From Streptomyces albofaciens JCM 4342 (GTDB lineage: Bacteria; Actinomycetota; Actinomycetes; Streptomycetales; Streptomycetaceae): a stretch of 64,000 nucleotides of DNA. Position numbers and translations under genes: made by a program. Shown here one piece after another: positions 29,105 to 37,932 of this stretch (the stretch's first letter is position 1; each line of letters starts with the position of its first letter). The stretch is taken from assembly GCF_008634025.1 (NCBI RefSeq), contig NZ_PDCM01000001.1, positions 2,477,501-2,541,500 of the forward strand, written 5' to 3'. The notes under the pieces are model-generated. The model ran no database searches and was not told the DNA's origin. It was given only the letters and a program-made list of their open reading frames with translations.

Positions 29105-30073
29105 GTGAGCACGACCGATCCCGGCGCCGAGACCGGCCGCACGGAATTGTACGAACTACGCCGCATCGCCGAGCCGGGAGCCGCCCGGATATTCGCCAAG
29201 TGTGAATTCCGCAATCCCACCGGCAGTCACAAGGACCGGGTCTTCTCCTACATGATCGACGAGCTGGAGAAAGCCGGGACGATCAGCCCCGGAATGACCC
29301 TGGTCGAATGCTCGACCGGAAACGGCGGTGCCGCGCTGTCCCGGGTCGGCGCACAACGCGGATATCGCATCGTCATCATCATGCCGGAAGGCATGACCGA
29401 GGAACGCAGGAAACAGATCGCGTCATGGGGCGGCACGGTCGTCGAGACCTCCGCGGACGGCTTCCTGCTGGAGGGCGAGGAGACCGCCCGGCGGTACACG
29501 GCCGAAAACCCCGGCAGCCACTTCCTCGACCAGTCCACCAATGACCTCAACTGGCGCGCGTGGCGCTCCTGCGGCCACGAGATCGTCACCGAGCTGCGCG
29601 CGGCCGGCCGGACCCCCGGCCACTTCATCTGCTCCCTCGGCACCGGCGGCACCTTCACCGGCATCGCCGACGTCCTCAAGGACGCCCACCCCGGCCTGCG
29701 CACCTGGGCCGTCGAGGTGGACCGCTCGGCCGCCCTCCACGCCAAGCGCAACGGCCTGCCCTTCGAGCACCACACCCACAACCTGATGGGCCTGGGCCCG
29801 GGCAAGGTCCCCTCCAACCTGCGCGAGGAACTCGTCGACGAGGTCGAACTGATCACCGGCGACGACGGCTGGAGCACCATGAAACGCCTCATCGCCGAGG
29901 AGGGCCTGCCCGTCGGGCCCACCGCGGGCGGCAACGTCTTCGCCGCCCAGCGGCTGGCCAGGAAGCTGCCGCCGGAAGAGGTCGTGGTCACCGTGCTGTT
30001 CGACTCCGCCTGGAAGTACTTCAGCATCTGGGACGGCCGGTACGACCGTTACCGTACGGAGCCGGACTCATGA
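29105..30073 (+). CDS. Cysteine-synthase-like PLP enzyme
   Basis: A 322-aa fold-type II PLP enzyme of the cysteine synthase / cystathionine beta-synthase group. The Schiff-base lysine is Lys43 in NPTGSHKDRV, where ordinary O-acetylserine sulfhydrylases have NPGGSVKDR. The substrate loop is ECSTGNGGAALS (CysK usually reads TSGNTG), and the phosphate cup is GTGGTFTG. These changes suggest a beta-replacement (or elimination) on a serine-type substrate with a non-sulfide nucleophile. It starts at GTG 29105 after GAGGAG and is coupled (ATGA) to the YggS-like gene. Confidence 0.85.
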   Translation: MSTTDPGAETGRTELYELRRIAEPGAARIFAKCEFRNPTGSHKDRVFSYMIDELEKAGTISPGMTLVECSTGNGGAALSRVGAQRGYRIVIIMPEGMTEERRKQIASWGGTVVETSADGFLLEGEETARRYTAENPGSHFLDQSTNDLNWRAWRSCGHEIVTELRAAGRTPGHFICSLGTGGTFTGIADVLKDAHPGLRTWAVEVDRSAALHAKRNGLPFEHHTHNLMGLGPGKVPSNLREELVDEVELITGDDGWSTMKRLIAEEGLPVGPTAGGNVFAAQRLARKLPPEEVVVTVLFDSAWKYFSIWDGRYDRYRTEPDS

Positions 30074-30822
30074 CCGCCGAGCGCCGGGCCGTGGGGGGCC
30101 CGGACGCCGCGAGCCGCCGGGCCACCGGGGAGCCCGGCGGCACCGCGGAACCCGGCGGCATCGCGGAGCGCCTGGCCGCCGTCGCCCGCCGCCTCGGCCT
30201 GGCCTGCGAGCGGGCCGGGGCGGCGCCCCGGGACGTGCGGTTCGTCGCCGTCAGCAAGTTCCACGGCACGCCCGCGCTCACCGCCGCCCTGGAAGCAGGC
30301 CACCGCCACTACGGCGAGAGCCGCGTACAGGAGGCCCGGCGCAAGTGGCCGCCGCTCCAGGAGCGCTACCCCGGCACCCGCCTCCACCTCATCGGCCCGC
30401 TCCAGACCAACAAGGCCGCCGCGGCCGTCGGGACGTTCGACGTCCTGCACAGCCTGGACCGCCCCCGCCTCGCCGCGGCCCTGGCCACCGCCATGGAGCG
30501 CACGGGCCGCCGCCCGGACTGCTTCGTGCAGGTCAACACCGGCGGCGAAGCGCACAAGAGCGGCGTTCCGGCAGCCGAGGCGGACGCGTTCGTCAAGGAG
30601 TGCGTGGGCACGTACGGGCTGCCCGTCGTCGGCCTGATGTGCATCCCGCCCTACGGCGGCGACCCCCGTCCGCACTTCCGGCTGCTGCGCGCCCTGGCCG
30701 CCGAACAGGGCCTGCGGCAGCTCAGTATGGGGATGAGCGCCGACTTCGAGACCGCGGTGGCGGAGGGCGCGACCACGGTCCGGGTCGGCGAGGCGGTCTT
30801 CGGGCCGCGCCCGCGTCCCTGA
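30070..30822 (+). CDS. YggS-family PLP-binding protein (paralogue)
   Basis: A 250-aa alanine-racemase-N-terminal-fold protein. Lys63 in FVAVSKFHG should bind PLP. GESRVQEA, HLIGPLQTNK, VNTGGEAHKSGV and LSMGMSADF are the family motifs. YggS proteins buffer PLP and affect amino acid homeostasis. Streptomycetes normally have one copy near ftsZ, so this one, carrying a 30-residue low-complexity N-terminus and embedded in a PLP-enzyme cluster, is likely a specialised paralogue. It might supply PLP or act as a racemase-like enzyme; the C-terminal racemase domain is absent. Confidence 0.85.
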   Translation: MTAERRAVGGPDAASRRATGEPGGTAEPGGIAERLAAVARRLGLACERAGAAPRDVRFVAVSKFHGTPALTAALEAGHRHYGESRVQEARRKWPPLQERYPGTRLHLIGPLQTNKAAAAVGTFDVLHSLDRPRLAAALATAMERTGRRPDCFVQVNTGGEAHKSGVPAAEADAFVKECVGTYGLPVVGLMCIPPYGGDPRPHFRLLRALAAEQGLRQLSMGMSADFETAVAEGATTVRVGEAVFGPRPRP

Positions 30823-30831
30823 GGAGCCACC

Positions 30832-31767
30832 GTGGCCGCGCTGTTCGTCTTCAGTCTCTTCTCCGCGCTGGTGGACGTCTTCGCCTCCGAGCGCCTGCAA
30901 CACGTGGACCCGGGGAGCGTGGCGGCGGTCGCCTTCACGCTCACCGGGGCGTTCTTCTGCCTGCTCACCGTCGTACGGCTGCGTCCGGCCCGGCTCCGCG
31001 CCGTCATCCGGGCGCACGCCGCCGACCTGGCCGTCCTCAACATCACCACCGCCGTCACCTGGCTGACCCTGCTGTACGCCCTCAAGCTCATGGAACCGGC
31101 CGTCGCCAATGTCGTGTCCATCGCCATCGGCCCGGCCTGCACCGTCCTCCTCCAGTTCCTGTGGTGGAAGCGGGACCGCGTCCTGCCGGGCGAACTCCTG
31201 TCCGCGCTGGGCATCCTGCTCACCCTGGCCGGCCTGGTCTGGGCGTCGCTGGACGGCCGCAGCGGCGTGGGGGACCGCGCCGCGCTCGCCATGACGCTGG
31301 GCCTGTGCGCCGCGGTCGCCTCCGGCGCCGGCGGGGCCGCCAACGTCGTCTTCTCCGCCCGCCTGGGCGCCGCCGGGGTGGACGTGCCCACCGTCATGGG
31401 CCTGCGGTTCGCCCTGGTGGCGGCCGTCGGCTGGACGCTGGCCGCGTTCTCCGGCACCGAGCAGCTGGGCCGGGCGCTGGTGCCGGGCGCGGTGGTGGCC
31501 GTCATCGGCGTCTCGATCCCCGCGTACCTGGTGCAGATCGGGGTGCGGAAGGTGACCCCGATGACCGCCGCCATGATCTGCTCGCTCGCCCCGGGCCTGA
31601 CCCTCCTGATCCAGCTGGCCGACGACCGGCTGACGTTCTCGGTGCCGTCGGCCGCCGGCATCGCCGTGATCACCGTCTTCATCGCGTTCGGGCTGCTGGC
31701 CCGGCGGGGCGCGCCCCCGGCCGCGGCGGTCCAGGAAGGCACACCCCATGCAGTGTCTGATCGTTGA
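30832..31767 (+). CDS. EamA/DMT-family exporter
   Basis: A 311-aa membrane protein with about ten predicted helices arranged as two EamA repeats. Drug/metabolite transporters of this type export amino acids and small metabolites. The GTG at 30832 follows a GGAG box, 9 bp after the previous stop. The end overlaps the ATP-grasp gene by 20 bp, showing close coupling. In this setting it is likely the exporter of, or resistance factor for, the cluster product. Confidence 0.85.
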   Translation: MAALFVFSLFSALVDVFASERLQHVDPGSVAAVAFTLTGAFFCLLTVVRLRPARLRAVIRAHAADLAVLNITTAVTWLTLLYALKLMEPAVANVVSIAIGPACTVLLQFLWWKRDRVLPGELLSALGILLTLAGLVWASLDGRSGVGDRAALAMTLGLCAAVASGAGGAANVVFSARLGAAGVDVPTVMGLRFALVAAVGWTLAAFSGTEQLGRALVPGAVVAVIGVSIPAYLVQIGVRKVTPMTAAMICSLAPGLTLLIQLADDRLTFSVPSAAGIAVITVFIAFGLLARRGAPPAAAVQEGTPHAVSDR

Positions 31768-33004
31768 CGCCTACTCCACCGGCCGCTTCCTGCCGGCCGC
31801 CCTCGCCGAACGCGGTGTCAAGTGCGTCCATGTGCAGAGTTCGCCGGACATCCCCGACTTCCTCCGGCGCACCTTCCCGCAGGGCGCCTTCACCGAGACC
31901 CTGATGTACGACGGCGACCTGGAGGCGCTGCTGGAGGCGGTCCGCCCGTCCGCCCCCGCCTTCGTCCTCCCCGGCAACGAGACCGCCGTCGACCTCACCG
32001 ACACCCTCGCCCGCCGCCTCGGCCTGCCCGGCAACGTCCCGGACGAGCGGCGGATACGGCGCGACAAGTACGACATGGCCATGGCCGTACGGGCCCACGG
32101 GCTGCGTGCCCCCGACACCCTGCGCACCTCCCGCTTCGACACCGCCTACGCCTGGGCCCGGGCGCACGGCCGGTGGCCGCTGGTGGTCAAGCCCGCCGAC
32201 AGCGCGGGCACCGACAACGTCTTCTTCTGCGCCGACCCGGTCGAGCTGTGCACCGCCTTCAACCACATCCTCGGTTCGCCCAACGTCCAGGGCGCCCGCA
32301 ACAAGACCGTCGTCCTCCAGGAACGCCTGGCCGGAACCGAGTACTTCGCCAACACCGTCAGCGTCGACGGACGCCACCACATCGCGGAGATCTGGCGCTA
32401 CCACAAGCGGCGCGGCCGCGGCGGGGCGGCGATCTACGACTACGAGGAGCCGCTGACCCCGGACGACCCCGCTGCCGCCGCCCTCAGGCCGTACCTCCTG
32501 GGCGTCCTGGACGCGCTCGGGGTACGGCACGGGCCCGCCCACTCCGAGGTCATGCTGACCGACGAGGGGCCCGTCCTGATCGAGACCGGCGCCCGGCTGG
32601 CCGGCAGCATCCTGCCGCACGTGGTCAGCCGCTGCTTCGGCACCGACCACGTGGAGCTGACGGCCCTGGCCGCCAGTGACCCGGCCGCCTTCGCCGCCCG
32701 CACCGCGGTCCCGGCCGAGCCCCGCACCGGGCTGCGCTACGTCTCGCTGATCTCCCCGTTCACCGGGCGGCTGACCTCCCTGGACGGGTTCGAGCGGCTG
32801 CGCGACCTGCCGTCGTACGCCGATCACTTCCTCGGCGTCCGGGCGGGCGACTACCTCAGCCCCACCGTCGACTCCACGACCTCGCCCGGCGTCTGCTACC
32901 TCCTGCACGAGGACGCGCGGCAGATCGAGGCGGACTACCGGCGGCTGCGCGCGCTGGAACTCCAGGAGCCGGGCGGCCTTTACGAGATCGCGCGGACCAG
33001 GTGA
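31748..33004 (+). CDS. ATP-grasp ligase (amino-acid ligase-like)
   Basis: A 418-aa ATP-grasp enzyme, the group that includes L-amino acid (dipeptide) ligases and carbamoyl-phosphate-synthase-like ligases. An N-terminal pre-ATP-grasp domain (about 1-105) is followed by the ATP-binding core with Lys148 in PLVVKPADSAGT and the QERLAGTEYF strand. Acidic metal ligands lie in HSEVMLTDEG (Glu267) and IETGARLAG (Glu279, Arg283). It should join a carboxylate to an amine through an acyl phosphate. Paired with two PLP proteins and an exporter, it suggests a dipeptide-like or amino-acid-derived product. Confidence 0.85.
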   Translation: MQCLIVDAYSTGRFLPAALAERGVKCVHVQSSPDIPDFLRRTFPQGAFTETLMYDGDLEALLEAVRPSAPAFVLPGNETAVDLTDTLARRLGLPGNVPDERRIRRDKYDMAMAVRAHGLRAPDTLRTSRFDTAYAWARAHGRWPLVVKPADSAGTDNVFFCADPVELCTAFNHILGSPNVQGARNKTVVLQERLAGTEYFANTVSVDGRHHIAEIWRYHKRRGRGGAAIYDYEEPLTPDDPAAAALRPYLLGVLDALGVRHGPAHSEVMLTDEGPVLIETGARLAGSILPHVVSRCFGTDHVELTALAASDPAAFAARTAVPAEPRTGLRYVSLISPFTGRLTSLDGFERLRDLPSYADHFLGVRAGDYLSPTVDSTTSPGVCYLLHEDARQIEADYRRLRALELQEPGGLYEIARTR

Positions 33005-33020
33005 GCAACCCGGGGGGAGG

Positions 33021-33050
33021 GCCCGGGGTGCGGCGATCAGCGCCCCGGGC
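33021..33050. terminator. Terminator between the island and the TIGR03085 gene
   Basis: GCCCGGGG (33021-33028) pairs with CCCCGGGC (33043-33050), and three further inner pairs are possible. It lies between convergent genes just after the ATP-grasp stop codon and just before the stop of the minus-strand gene. Confidence 0.65.
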
Positions 33051-33683
33051 TCACAGCCCCAGCGAGGCCTCCAGCACCCTGGCCACCGCGTCCTTGTCCC
33101 CGTCCAGCTCGACATCGGCCGCCGACTGCCGCCCGTAGACGAACAGCACCAGCTCGCCCGGCCCGCCGGTGGCCGTGACGACCGGGGTGCCGCGGTGGGC
33201 CACCGCGGTCTGGCCGTTCGGGCGGCGCAGCACCAGCCCCACCGGCGACTTGCGGCCCAGCACCCGCGCCATCTTCTCCAGGCGCGACCACAGCGCGTCC
33301 GAGAAGACCGGGTCCAGCTCGCGCGGCGTCCAGTCCGGCTGCGCCCGCCGTACGTCCTCGGCGTGCACATAGAACTCGACGGTGTTCGACGCCTCGTCGA
33401 TCTGCTTGAGCGCGAACGGCGACATCCGGGGCGGGCCGGTCCGGATCAGCCGCACCAGCTCGTCGTACGGCTTCGCGGCGAACTCCCGCTGCACCCGCTC
33501 CAGACGGCCCGCCAGCGGCTTGATCAGCAGGCCGCCGGCCGCGTCCGCGCGCCGCTCGCGCACCACCACGTGGGCGGCGAGGTCGCGGGCCGTCCAGCCC
33601 TCGCACAGTGTCGGCGCGTCGGGCCCGGCACCCTCCAGCAGGTCCGCCAGCAGCAGCCGTTCACGGTTCGCATGGGTCGACAT
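33051..33683 (-). CDS. TIGR03085 family metal-binding protein
   Basis: A 210-aa protein of the TIGR03085 family within the mycothiol-dependent maleylpyruvate isomerase / DinB-like group. The start [32 protein letters not shown] (His in the four-helix metal site), [18 protein letters not shown] and the small C-terminal beta domain with [13 protein letters not shown] are all typical. The substrate is unknown. It is a common neighbour of the his/trp genes in Streptomyces as far as I recall, so the island appears to be inserted next to an otherwise normal region. Confidence 0.9.
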   Translation of the reverse strand: MSTHANRERLLLADLLEGAGPDAPTLCEGWTARDLAAHVVVRERRADAAGGLLIKPLAGRLERVQREFAAKPYDELVRLIRTGPPRMSPFALKQIDEASNTVEFYVHAEDVRRAQPDWTPRELDPVFSDALWSRLEKMARVLGRKSPVGLVLRRPNGQTAVAHRGTPVVTATGGPGELVLFVYGRQSAADVELDGDKDAVARVLEASLGL

Positions 33684-33786
33684 GGGGCCAGCCTACGGGC
33701 GGGCGCCGACCGGTGCCACGGTGCCGCGCGGCCCTGTCGCGCCGGATGTGTCCGGATCGCGTCGCGGGCACCGCGGCCGCACCGCC

Positions 33787-33906
33787 TCAGCTCCGCAGCA
33801 GCAGGACGGCGGCGACCACCAGCCCGGCGACGAAGATCGCGAGCAGCACCACCGACGCGACCTTCGCCGTGCGGTCGGCGTCCGGAGGCGGCGGCTGGCG
33901 GGTCAT
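33787..33906 (-). CDS. Small single-helix membrane protein
   Basis: A possible 39-aa protein: a short Pro/Asp-rich start ([15 protein letters not shown]), then one hydrophobic helix ([22 protein letters not shown]). No clear ribosome-binding site precedes the ATG at 33906. The sharp cytoplasmic-plus-helix layout is better than chance sequence, and small proteins of this sort are common beside hisI. The role is unknown. Confidence 0.5.
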   Translation of the reverse strand: MTRQPPPPDADRTAKVASVVLLAIFVAGLVVAAVLLLRS

Positions 33907-34026
33907 GGGTGCAGCATGCCGTACGCCGCCCGCTCGCGTGCGCCGACGGGACAGCCCCGGCGGCGCACACTGCCCGGCGCACGCGGCCCGGCGCACGGGT
34001 GGCCCGCCGCACGGCACAATGGGGCC

Positions 34027-34392
34027 ATGAGCAGCCGCGTCCTGGATTCCCAGCTCGACCCCGCCGTCGCCGCCCGCCTCAAGCGCGACGCCGACGGCCT
34101 GGTCCCCGCCATCGCCCAGCAGTACGACACCGGCGAGGTGCTGATGCTCGGCTGGATGGACGACGAGGCGCTGCACCGCACGCTCACCACCGGCCGCTGC
34201 ACGTACTGGAGCCGCAGCCGTCAGGAGTACTGGGTCAAGGGCGACACGTCCGGCCACGTCCAGCACGTGAAGTCCGTCGCCCTGGACTGCGACGCGGACA
34301 CGATCCTGGTGAAGGTCGACCAGGTCGGCGCGGCCTGCCACACCGGCGCCCGCACCTGCTTCGATGAGGATGTGCTCAGCGAAGGGCAGTAG
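34027..34392 (+). CDS. hisI: Phosphoribosyl-AMP cyclohydrolase
   Basis: Zinc- and magnesium-dependent cyclohydrolase (121 aa) for step three of histidine synthesis. The Zn-binding cysteines are Cys88 in VALDCDAD, and Cys104 and Cys111 in [12 protein letters not shown]. It lacks the fused HisE domain, as expected for a monofunctional actinobacterial HisI. It is separated from the main his operon by 12 kb and ends only 10 bp before trpE, so the two are probably co-transcribed. Confidence 0.96.
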   Translation: MSSRVLDSQLDPAVAARLKRDADGLVPAIAQQYDTGEVLMLGWMDDEALHRTLTTGRCTYWSRSRQEYWVKGDTSGHVQHVKSVALDCDADTILVKVDQVGAACHTGARTCFDEDVLSEGQ

Positions 34393-34402
34393 GCTCCGCG
34401 CC

Positions 34403-35926
34403 ATGACCTCGGGAACCACCGGCACCGCCACACCGGACCTGGAGAACTTCCGTACGCTCGCGAAGGACCGCCGGGTCATTCCCGTCACCCGGCGCCTGCT
34501 CGCCGACGGCGACACCCCGGTGGGCCTCTACCGCAAGCTGGCCGCCGAACGGCCGGGCACCTTCCTGCTCGAATCGGCCGAAAACGGCCGCACCTGGTCC
34601 CGCTACTCCTTCATCGGCGTGCGCAGCGCCGCCACCCTGACCGTGCGCGACGGGCAGGCCCACTGGCTGGGCACCCCGCCGGTCGGCGTGCCCACCGACG
34701 GCGACCCGCTGGCCGCGCTGCGCGCCACCGTCGAGGCCCTGCACACCCCCCGGGACCTCATGGAGGGCCAGGGCCTGCCGCCGTTCACCGGCGGCATGGT
34801 CGGCTACCTCGGCTACGACATCGTGCGCCGGCTGGAGAAGATCGGCGACAGTACCGCGGACGACCTAGGGCTGCCCGAGCTGACCATGCTGCTCACCTCC
34901 GACCTGGCCGTACTGGACCACTGGAACGGCACGGTCCTGCTGATCGCCAACGCCATCAACCACAACGACCTGGAAACGGGCGTGGACGAGGCGTACGCGG
35001 ACGCCGTGGCCCGCCTGGACACCATGGCCTACGACCTGGCCCGCCCGGCCCCCGCGAGCGCCGCGGCCCTGCCGCCGTCCGAACTGCCCCCGTACACGGC
35101 GAAGTGGGGCGGCGCGTCGTACCAGGAGGCGGTCGAGGACATCAAGGAGCGCATCCGCGCGGGCGACGCCTTCCAGGTCGTACCGTCCCAGCGCTTCGAA
35201 ACCGCCTGCACCGCCTCGGCGTTGGACGTCTACCGGGTGCTGCGCGCCACCAACCCCAGCCCGTACATGTACCTGCTGCGCTTCGAGGACGGCGTCGACG
35301 TGGTCGGCTCCAGCCCGGAGGCGCTGGTCAAGGTGGAGGACGGGCGGGCCACGCTGCACCCCATCGCCGGCACCCGGCCGCGCGGCGCGAGCGTCCCGGA
35401 GGACCAGGCCCTGGCCGACGAGCTGATGGCCGACCCCAAGGAGCGCGCCGAGCATCTGATGCTCGTCGACCTCGGCCGCAACGACCTGGGCCGGGTCTGC
35501 GAACCCGGCAGCGTCGAGGTCGTCGACTTCATGTCCATCGAGCGCTACAGCCACGTCATGCACATCGTCTCCACGGTGACCGGCCGGCTGGCGCCCGGCC
35601 GCACCGCCTTCGACGTGCTCACCGCCTGCTTCCCGGCGGGCACCCTCTCCGGCGCCCCCAAGCCGCGCGCGATGCAGATCATCGAGGAACTGGAGCCCAG
35701 CCGACGCGGCCTGTACGGCGGCTGCGTCGGCTACCTGGACTTCGCCGGGGACTCCGACACCGCCATCGCGATCCGCACCGCGCTGCTGCGCGACGGCACG
35801 GCGTACGTCCAGGCGGGCGCGGGCGTCGTCGCGGACTCCGACCCGGTGGCGGAGGACACGGAGTGCCGCAACAAGGCGGCGGCGGTGCTGCGGGCGGTGC
35901 ACACGGCCAATGGGCTGGGTGCCTGA
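34403..35926 (+). CDS. trpE: Anthranilate synthase component I
   Basis: Converts chorismate to anthranilate using glutamine-derived ammonia (507 aa). The N-terminal half contains the LLES tryptophan-feedback motif (in [12 protein letters not shown]). The C-terminal chorismate-binding domain shows [21 protein letters not shown] and [13 protein letters not shown]. No amidotransferase domain is fused, so a separate TrpG must come from elsewhere; it is not in this window. The start at 34403 is chosen since the family N-terminus begins there. Confidence 0.96.
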   Translation: MTSGTTGTATPDLENFRTLAKDRRVIPVTRRLLADGDTPVGLYRKLAAERPGTFLLESAENGRTWSRYSFIGVRSAATLTVRDGQAHWLGTPPVGVPTDGDPLAALRATVEALHTPRDLMEGQGLPPFTGGMVGYLGYDIVRRLEKIGDSTADDLGLPELTMLLTSDLAVLDHWNGTVLLIANAINHNDLETGVDEAYADAVARLDTMAYDLARPAPASAAALPPSELPPYTAKWGGASYQEAVEDIKERIRAGDAFQVVPSQRFETACTASALDVYRVLRATNPSPYMYLLRFEDGVDVVGSSPEALVKVEDGRATLHPIAGTRPRGASVPEDQALADELMADPKERAEHLMLVDLGRNDLGRVCEPGSVEVVDFMSIERYSHVMHIVSTVTGRLAPGRTAFDVLTACFPAGTLSGAPKPRAMQIIEELEPSRRGLYGGCVGYLDFAGDSDTAIAIRTALLRDGTAYVQAGAGVVADSDPVAEDTECRNKAAAVLRAVHTANGLGA

Positions 35927-35929
35927 GCC

Positions 35930-36043
35930 GGGCCGCTACGAGGCTGTGGGGCTGGCGCCCGGGCCGGGTTCCCGAAGCTCGCGGCCGGGCCGCTGTGGTG
36001 CTGTGGGGCTGGCGCCCGGGCCGGGTTCCCGAAGCCCGCGGGC
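35930..36043 (+). repeat. Tandem 57-bp repeat, two copies
   Basis: Two adjacent imperfect 57-bp units (35930-35986 and 35987-36043). Each contains the same 36-bp block, at 35943-35978 and 36000-36035. The repeat starts four bases after the trpE stop codon. It is not coding in any plausible frame. It may be a slippage product, or it may form alternative RNA stems between trpE and the next gene. Confidence 0.85.
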
Positions 36044-36122
36044 CGGTGCCCGGGCCGGGACGCTGCCCGGCGGGGGCACCGCGCGCGGCGGTCGGGCGCG
36101 CCGTCTCCGTACAGTGGTAGGC

Positions 36123-36776
36123 GTGACTGCCGTAGACCACCCCCGTACCGGCGCGACCGCCTCCGCGTCGGCTCCGCCGGCCAAGCCCGCGCGCAGCGGA
36201 AAGAGCCTGGCGCTCGCGCTGATCGCCGGCGCGGCCGGCGCAGCCGTCGTCCTGCTGGCCTCCGGCCGCACCTGGGCCAGGGCCACCGCCGTCGTCGCCC
36301 AGGGCGAGCTGCCGCAGACCGCGTCGGGCCAGGACGTGACGGGCGTGCCCGGCGCGCTCGCCATCGTCGGCCTGGCCGCCCTGGTCGCCCTCTTCGCGGT
36401 GCGCGGGGCGGGCCGGACCGCCGTCGCCGCGCTGCTCGCCCTCAGCGGCCTGGGCACCGTCGTCGGCGCGTACCTGGGCATCTCCGACACCGGGGCGCTG
36501 CGCGAGAAGGCCGCCACCGCGACCGGGCTGTCCGACGCCGGCGTGCAGGACGTCTCGCACACCTTCTGGCCCTGGGCCGCGGTCGTCGGCGGCCTCCTGC
36601 TGCTGGTCGCCGGGGTGCTGGCGCTGCTGTACGGGCGCCGGTGGCCCGCGATGTCGGGGCGCTACGAGCGCGCCGGCGCGTCCCCCCGCGGCCCGCGCCG
36701 CCGGACCGCCACCGACCCGGACCGGCCGGAGGAGATGTGGAAGTCGCTGGACCGGGGCGAGGACCCGACCCGGTAG
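36123..36776 (+). CDS. TIGR02234 family Trp-region membrane protein
   Basis: A 217-aa membrane protein of the actinobacterial tryptophan-operon-associated family (TIGR02234). Four predicted helices lie at about 30-48, 78-98, 104-124 and 158-180. The first extracytoplasmic loop has GRTWARATAV and a Gln/Thr-rich part, and the C-terminus ends with EEMWKSLDRGEDPT. The GTG at 36123 gives the expected short Ala/Pro-rich N-terminus. Its function is unknown; constant linkage with trp genes suggests a role in tryptophan handling. Confidence 0.88.
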   Translation: MTAVDHPRTGATASASAPPAKPARSGKSLALALIAGAAGAAVVLLASGRTWARATAVVAQGELPQTASGQDVTGVPGALAIVGLAALVALFAVRGAGRTAVAALLALSGLGTVVGAYLGISDTGALREKAATATGLSDAGVQDVSHTFWPWAAVVGGLLLLVAGVLALLYGRRWPAMSGRYERAGASPRGPRRRTATDPDRPEEMWKSLDRGEDPTR

Positions 36777-36861
36777 TGGCCGCCCCCCGGCCATCGGGGA
36801 CAATGGACCCGAGGGATCACCGCGCCCCGACCCGGGCGCGAAAAAGCTACGAGGAGCACTC

Positions 36862-37107
36862 ATGTCGAGCAGTGGCCACGGACACACTCCCGCCGCCTGG
36901 ACCGGCGTCATCATCTCGTTCATCGGCTTCTGCGTGGCCGGCGCCTTCACCGTGCTGGCGAACGTGACCGGGTTCTGGGCCGGCATCGTGCTGATCGGCA
37001 TCGGCGCTGTGGCGGGCGGCGTGATGAGCGCGATGGGCATGGGCCAGGCGGGCAAGAAGGGCGCGACGGCGCGCGCCCAGGCCAAGGCCCGGCCCCAGGA
37101 GGGCTGA
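36862..37107 (+). CDS. HGxxPAAW motif membrane protein
   Basis: An 81-aa protein carrying the name-giving motif HGHTPAAW at 6-13, two predicted helices (about 15-35 and 38-58) and a basic Ala/Lys/Arg-rich tail. ATG 36862 follows GAGGAG. This family is limited to actinobacteria and typically sits between trpE and trpC; its role is unknown. Confidence 0.88.
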   Translation: MSSSGHGHTPAAWTGVIISFIGFCVAGAFTVLANVTGFWAGIVLIGIGAVAGGVMSAMGMGQAGKKGATARAQAKARPQEG

Positions 37108-37142
37108 CCCCGCGCCGGGCCCGGCCCGGCGGCAGCGATCCT

Positions 37143-37742
37143 GTGACGGCGCGGCTTTCCGGCCCGTACGAGCCAGGTGCCGGCGGCACCATCCGTACGG
37201 GGCCGGGGGACGCGCCGTTTCGCGTACGGCGGCCGCGCCGTCCCCCGGACGGCCGTCCCGAAGCTGCGCCGGTTCCCGTACGGCAGCACCATCGGCACGT
37301 GAGTGAACCGGTGGGCCCGGTCAGCGGGCCGGTTTCCGTCCCCCGCCCCGTCCGGCGGCTGCGGGCGCCGCTCGGCACGCTGGCGGCCGTCGTCGCCGCC
37401 TTCGCCTACGTGGGCGCCGTCGACCCCAACGAACCCGGCCACTACCCCGTGTGCCCGCTCCTCGACCTGACCGGCATTTACTGCCCGGCCTGCGGCGGCC
37501 TGCGCAGCGCGCACGCCGTCGCACACGGCGAGCTGGGGACGGCCGCGGGCGCGAACCTCCTCGCGGTCGCCGGTTACGCGGCCTGCGCGCTCTTCTGGGC
37601 GGTCTGGACCGTACGGGCCGCGCGTGGCCTCCCGACGGCGGGGCCCCGGCCCCGGGCGGTCCACTGGTGGGCGCTGGGCGGGCTGCTGCTGGTGTTCACG
37701 GCGGTCCGCAACCTTCCGTTCGGGGCGGGACTGTCGCCGTAG
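37143..37742 (+). CDS. DUF2752 family membrane protein
   Basis: Up to 199 aa. The DUF2752 signature is GIYCPACGGLRSAHAVAHGE, with two cysteines in a CPxCG arrangement. It is preceded by one membrane helix and followed by two more. The first 52 residues (from GTG 37143) are Arg/Pro/Gly-rich and poorly conserved, so GTG 37299 may be the real start, giving 147 aa. I kept the longer reading because neither start has a clear ribosome-binding site. Function unknown; it is another frequent trp-region neighbour. Confidence 0.8.
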   Translation: MTARLSGPYEPGAGGTIRTGPGDAPFRVRRPRRPPDGRPEAAPVPVRQHHRHVSEPVGPVSGPVSVPRPVRRLRAPLGTLAAVVAAFAYVGAVDPNEPGHYPVCPLLDLTGIYCPACGGLRSAHAVAHGELGTAAGANLLAVAGYAACALFWAVWTVRAARGLPTAGPRPRAVHWWALGGLLLVFTAVRNLPFGAGLSP

Positions 37743-37803
37743 CGGTACGGCGGCACGGGGGCGCGGTGAGGCATGTGCGCGGGGCGTGACGAGCGAGGTT
37801 TTG

Positions 37804-37932
37804 ATGTCCGTCGAAACCCCTCTGACCTGCTGCTTCACGGCTGCTCCGGGGCCGGGGACGTCCACCTGGTGGGACCGCCGTCAACCGGATGTGAGACCTT
37901 TGCCCCTTGCCGGATACCATCGGAGAGCCTGA
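37804..37932 (+). CDS. Possible Trp-containing leader ORF upstream of trpC
   Basis: A 42-codon frame (ATG 37804) with two adjacent Trp codons (37867-37872) lies in the 250-bp gap before trpC. The peptide is not like the short WWW leader peptides known from actinobacterial trpE genes, and no ribosome-binding site is obvious. A hairpin (37934-37942 with 37960-37968, one mismatch) follows right after the stop. This could be a weak attenuator or chance. Confidence 0.3.
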   Translation: MSVETPLTCCFTAAPGPGTSTWWDRRQPDVRPLPLAGYHRRA

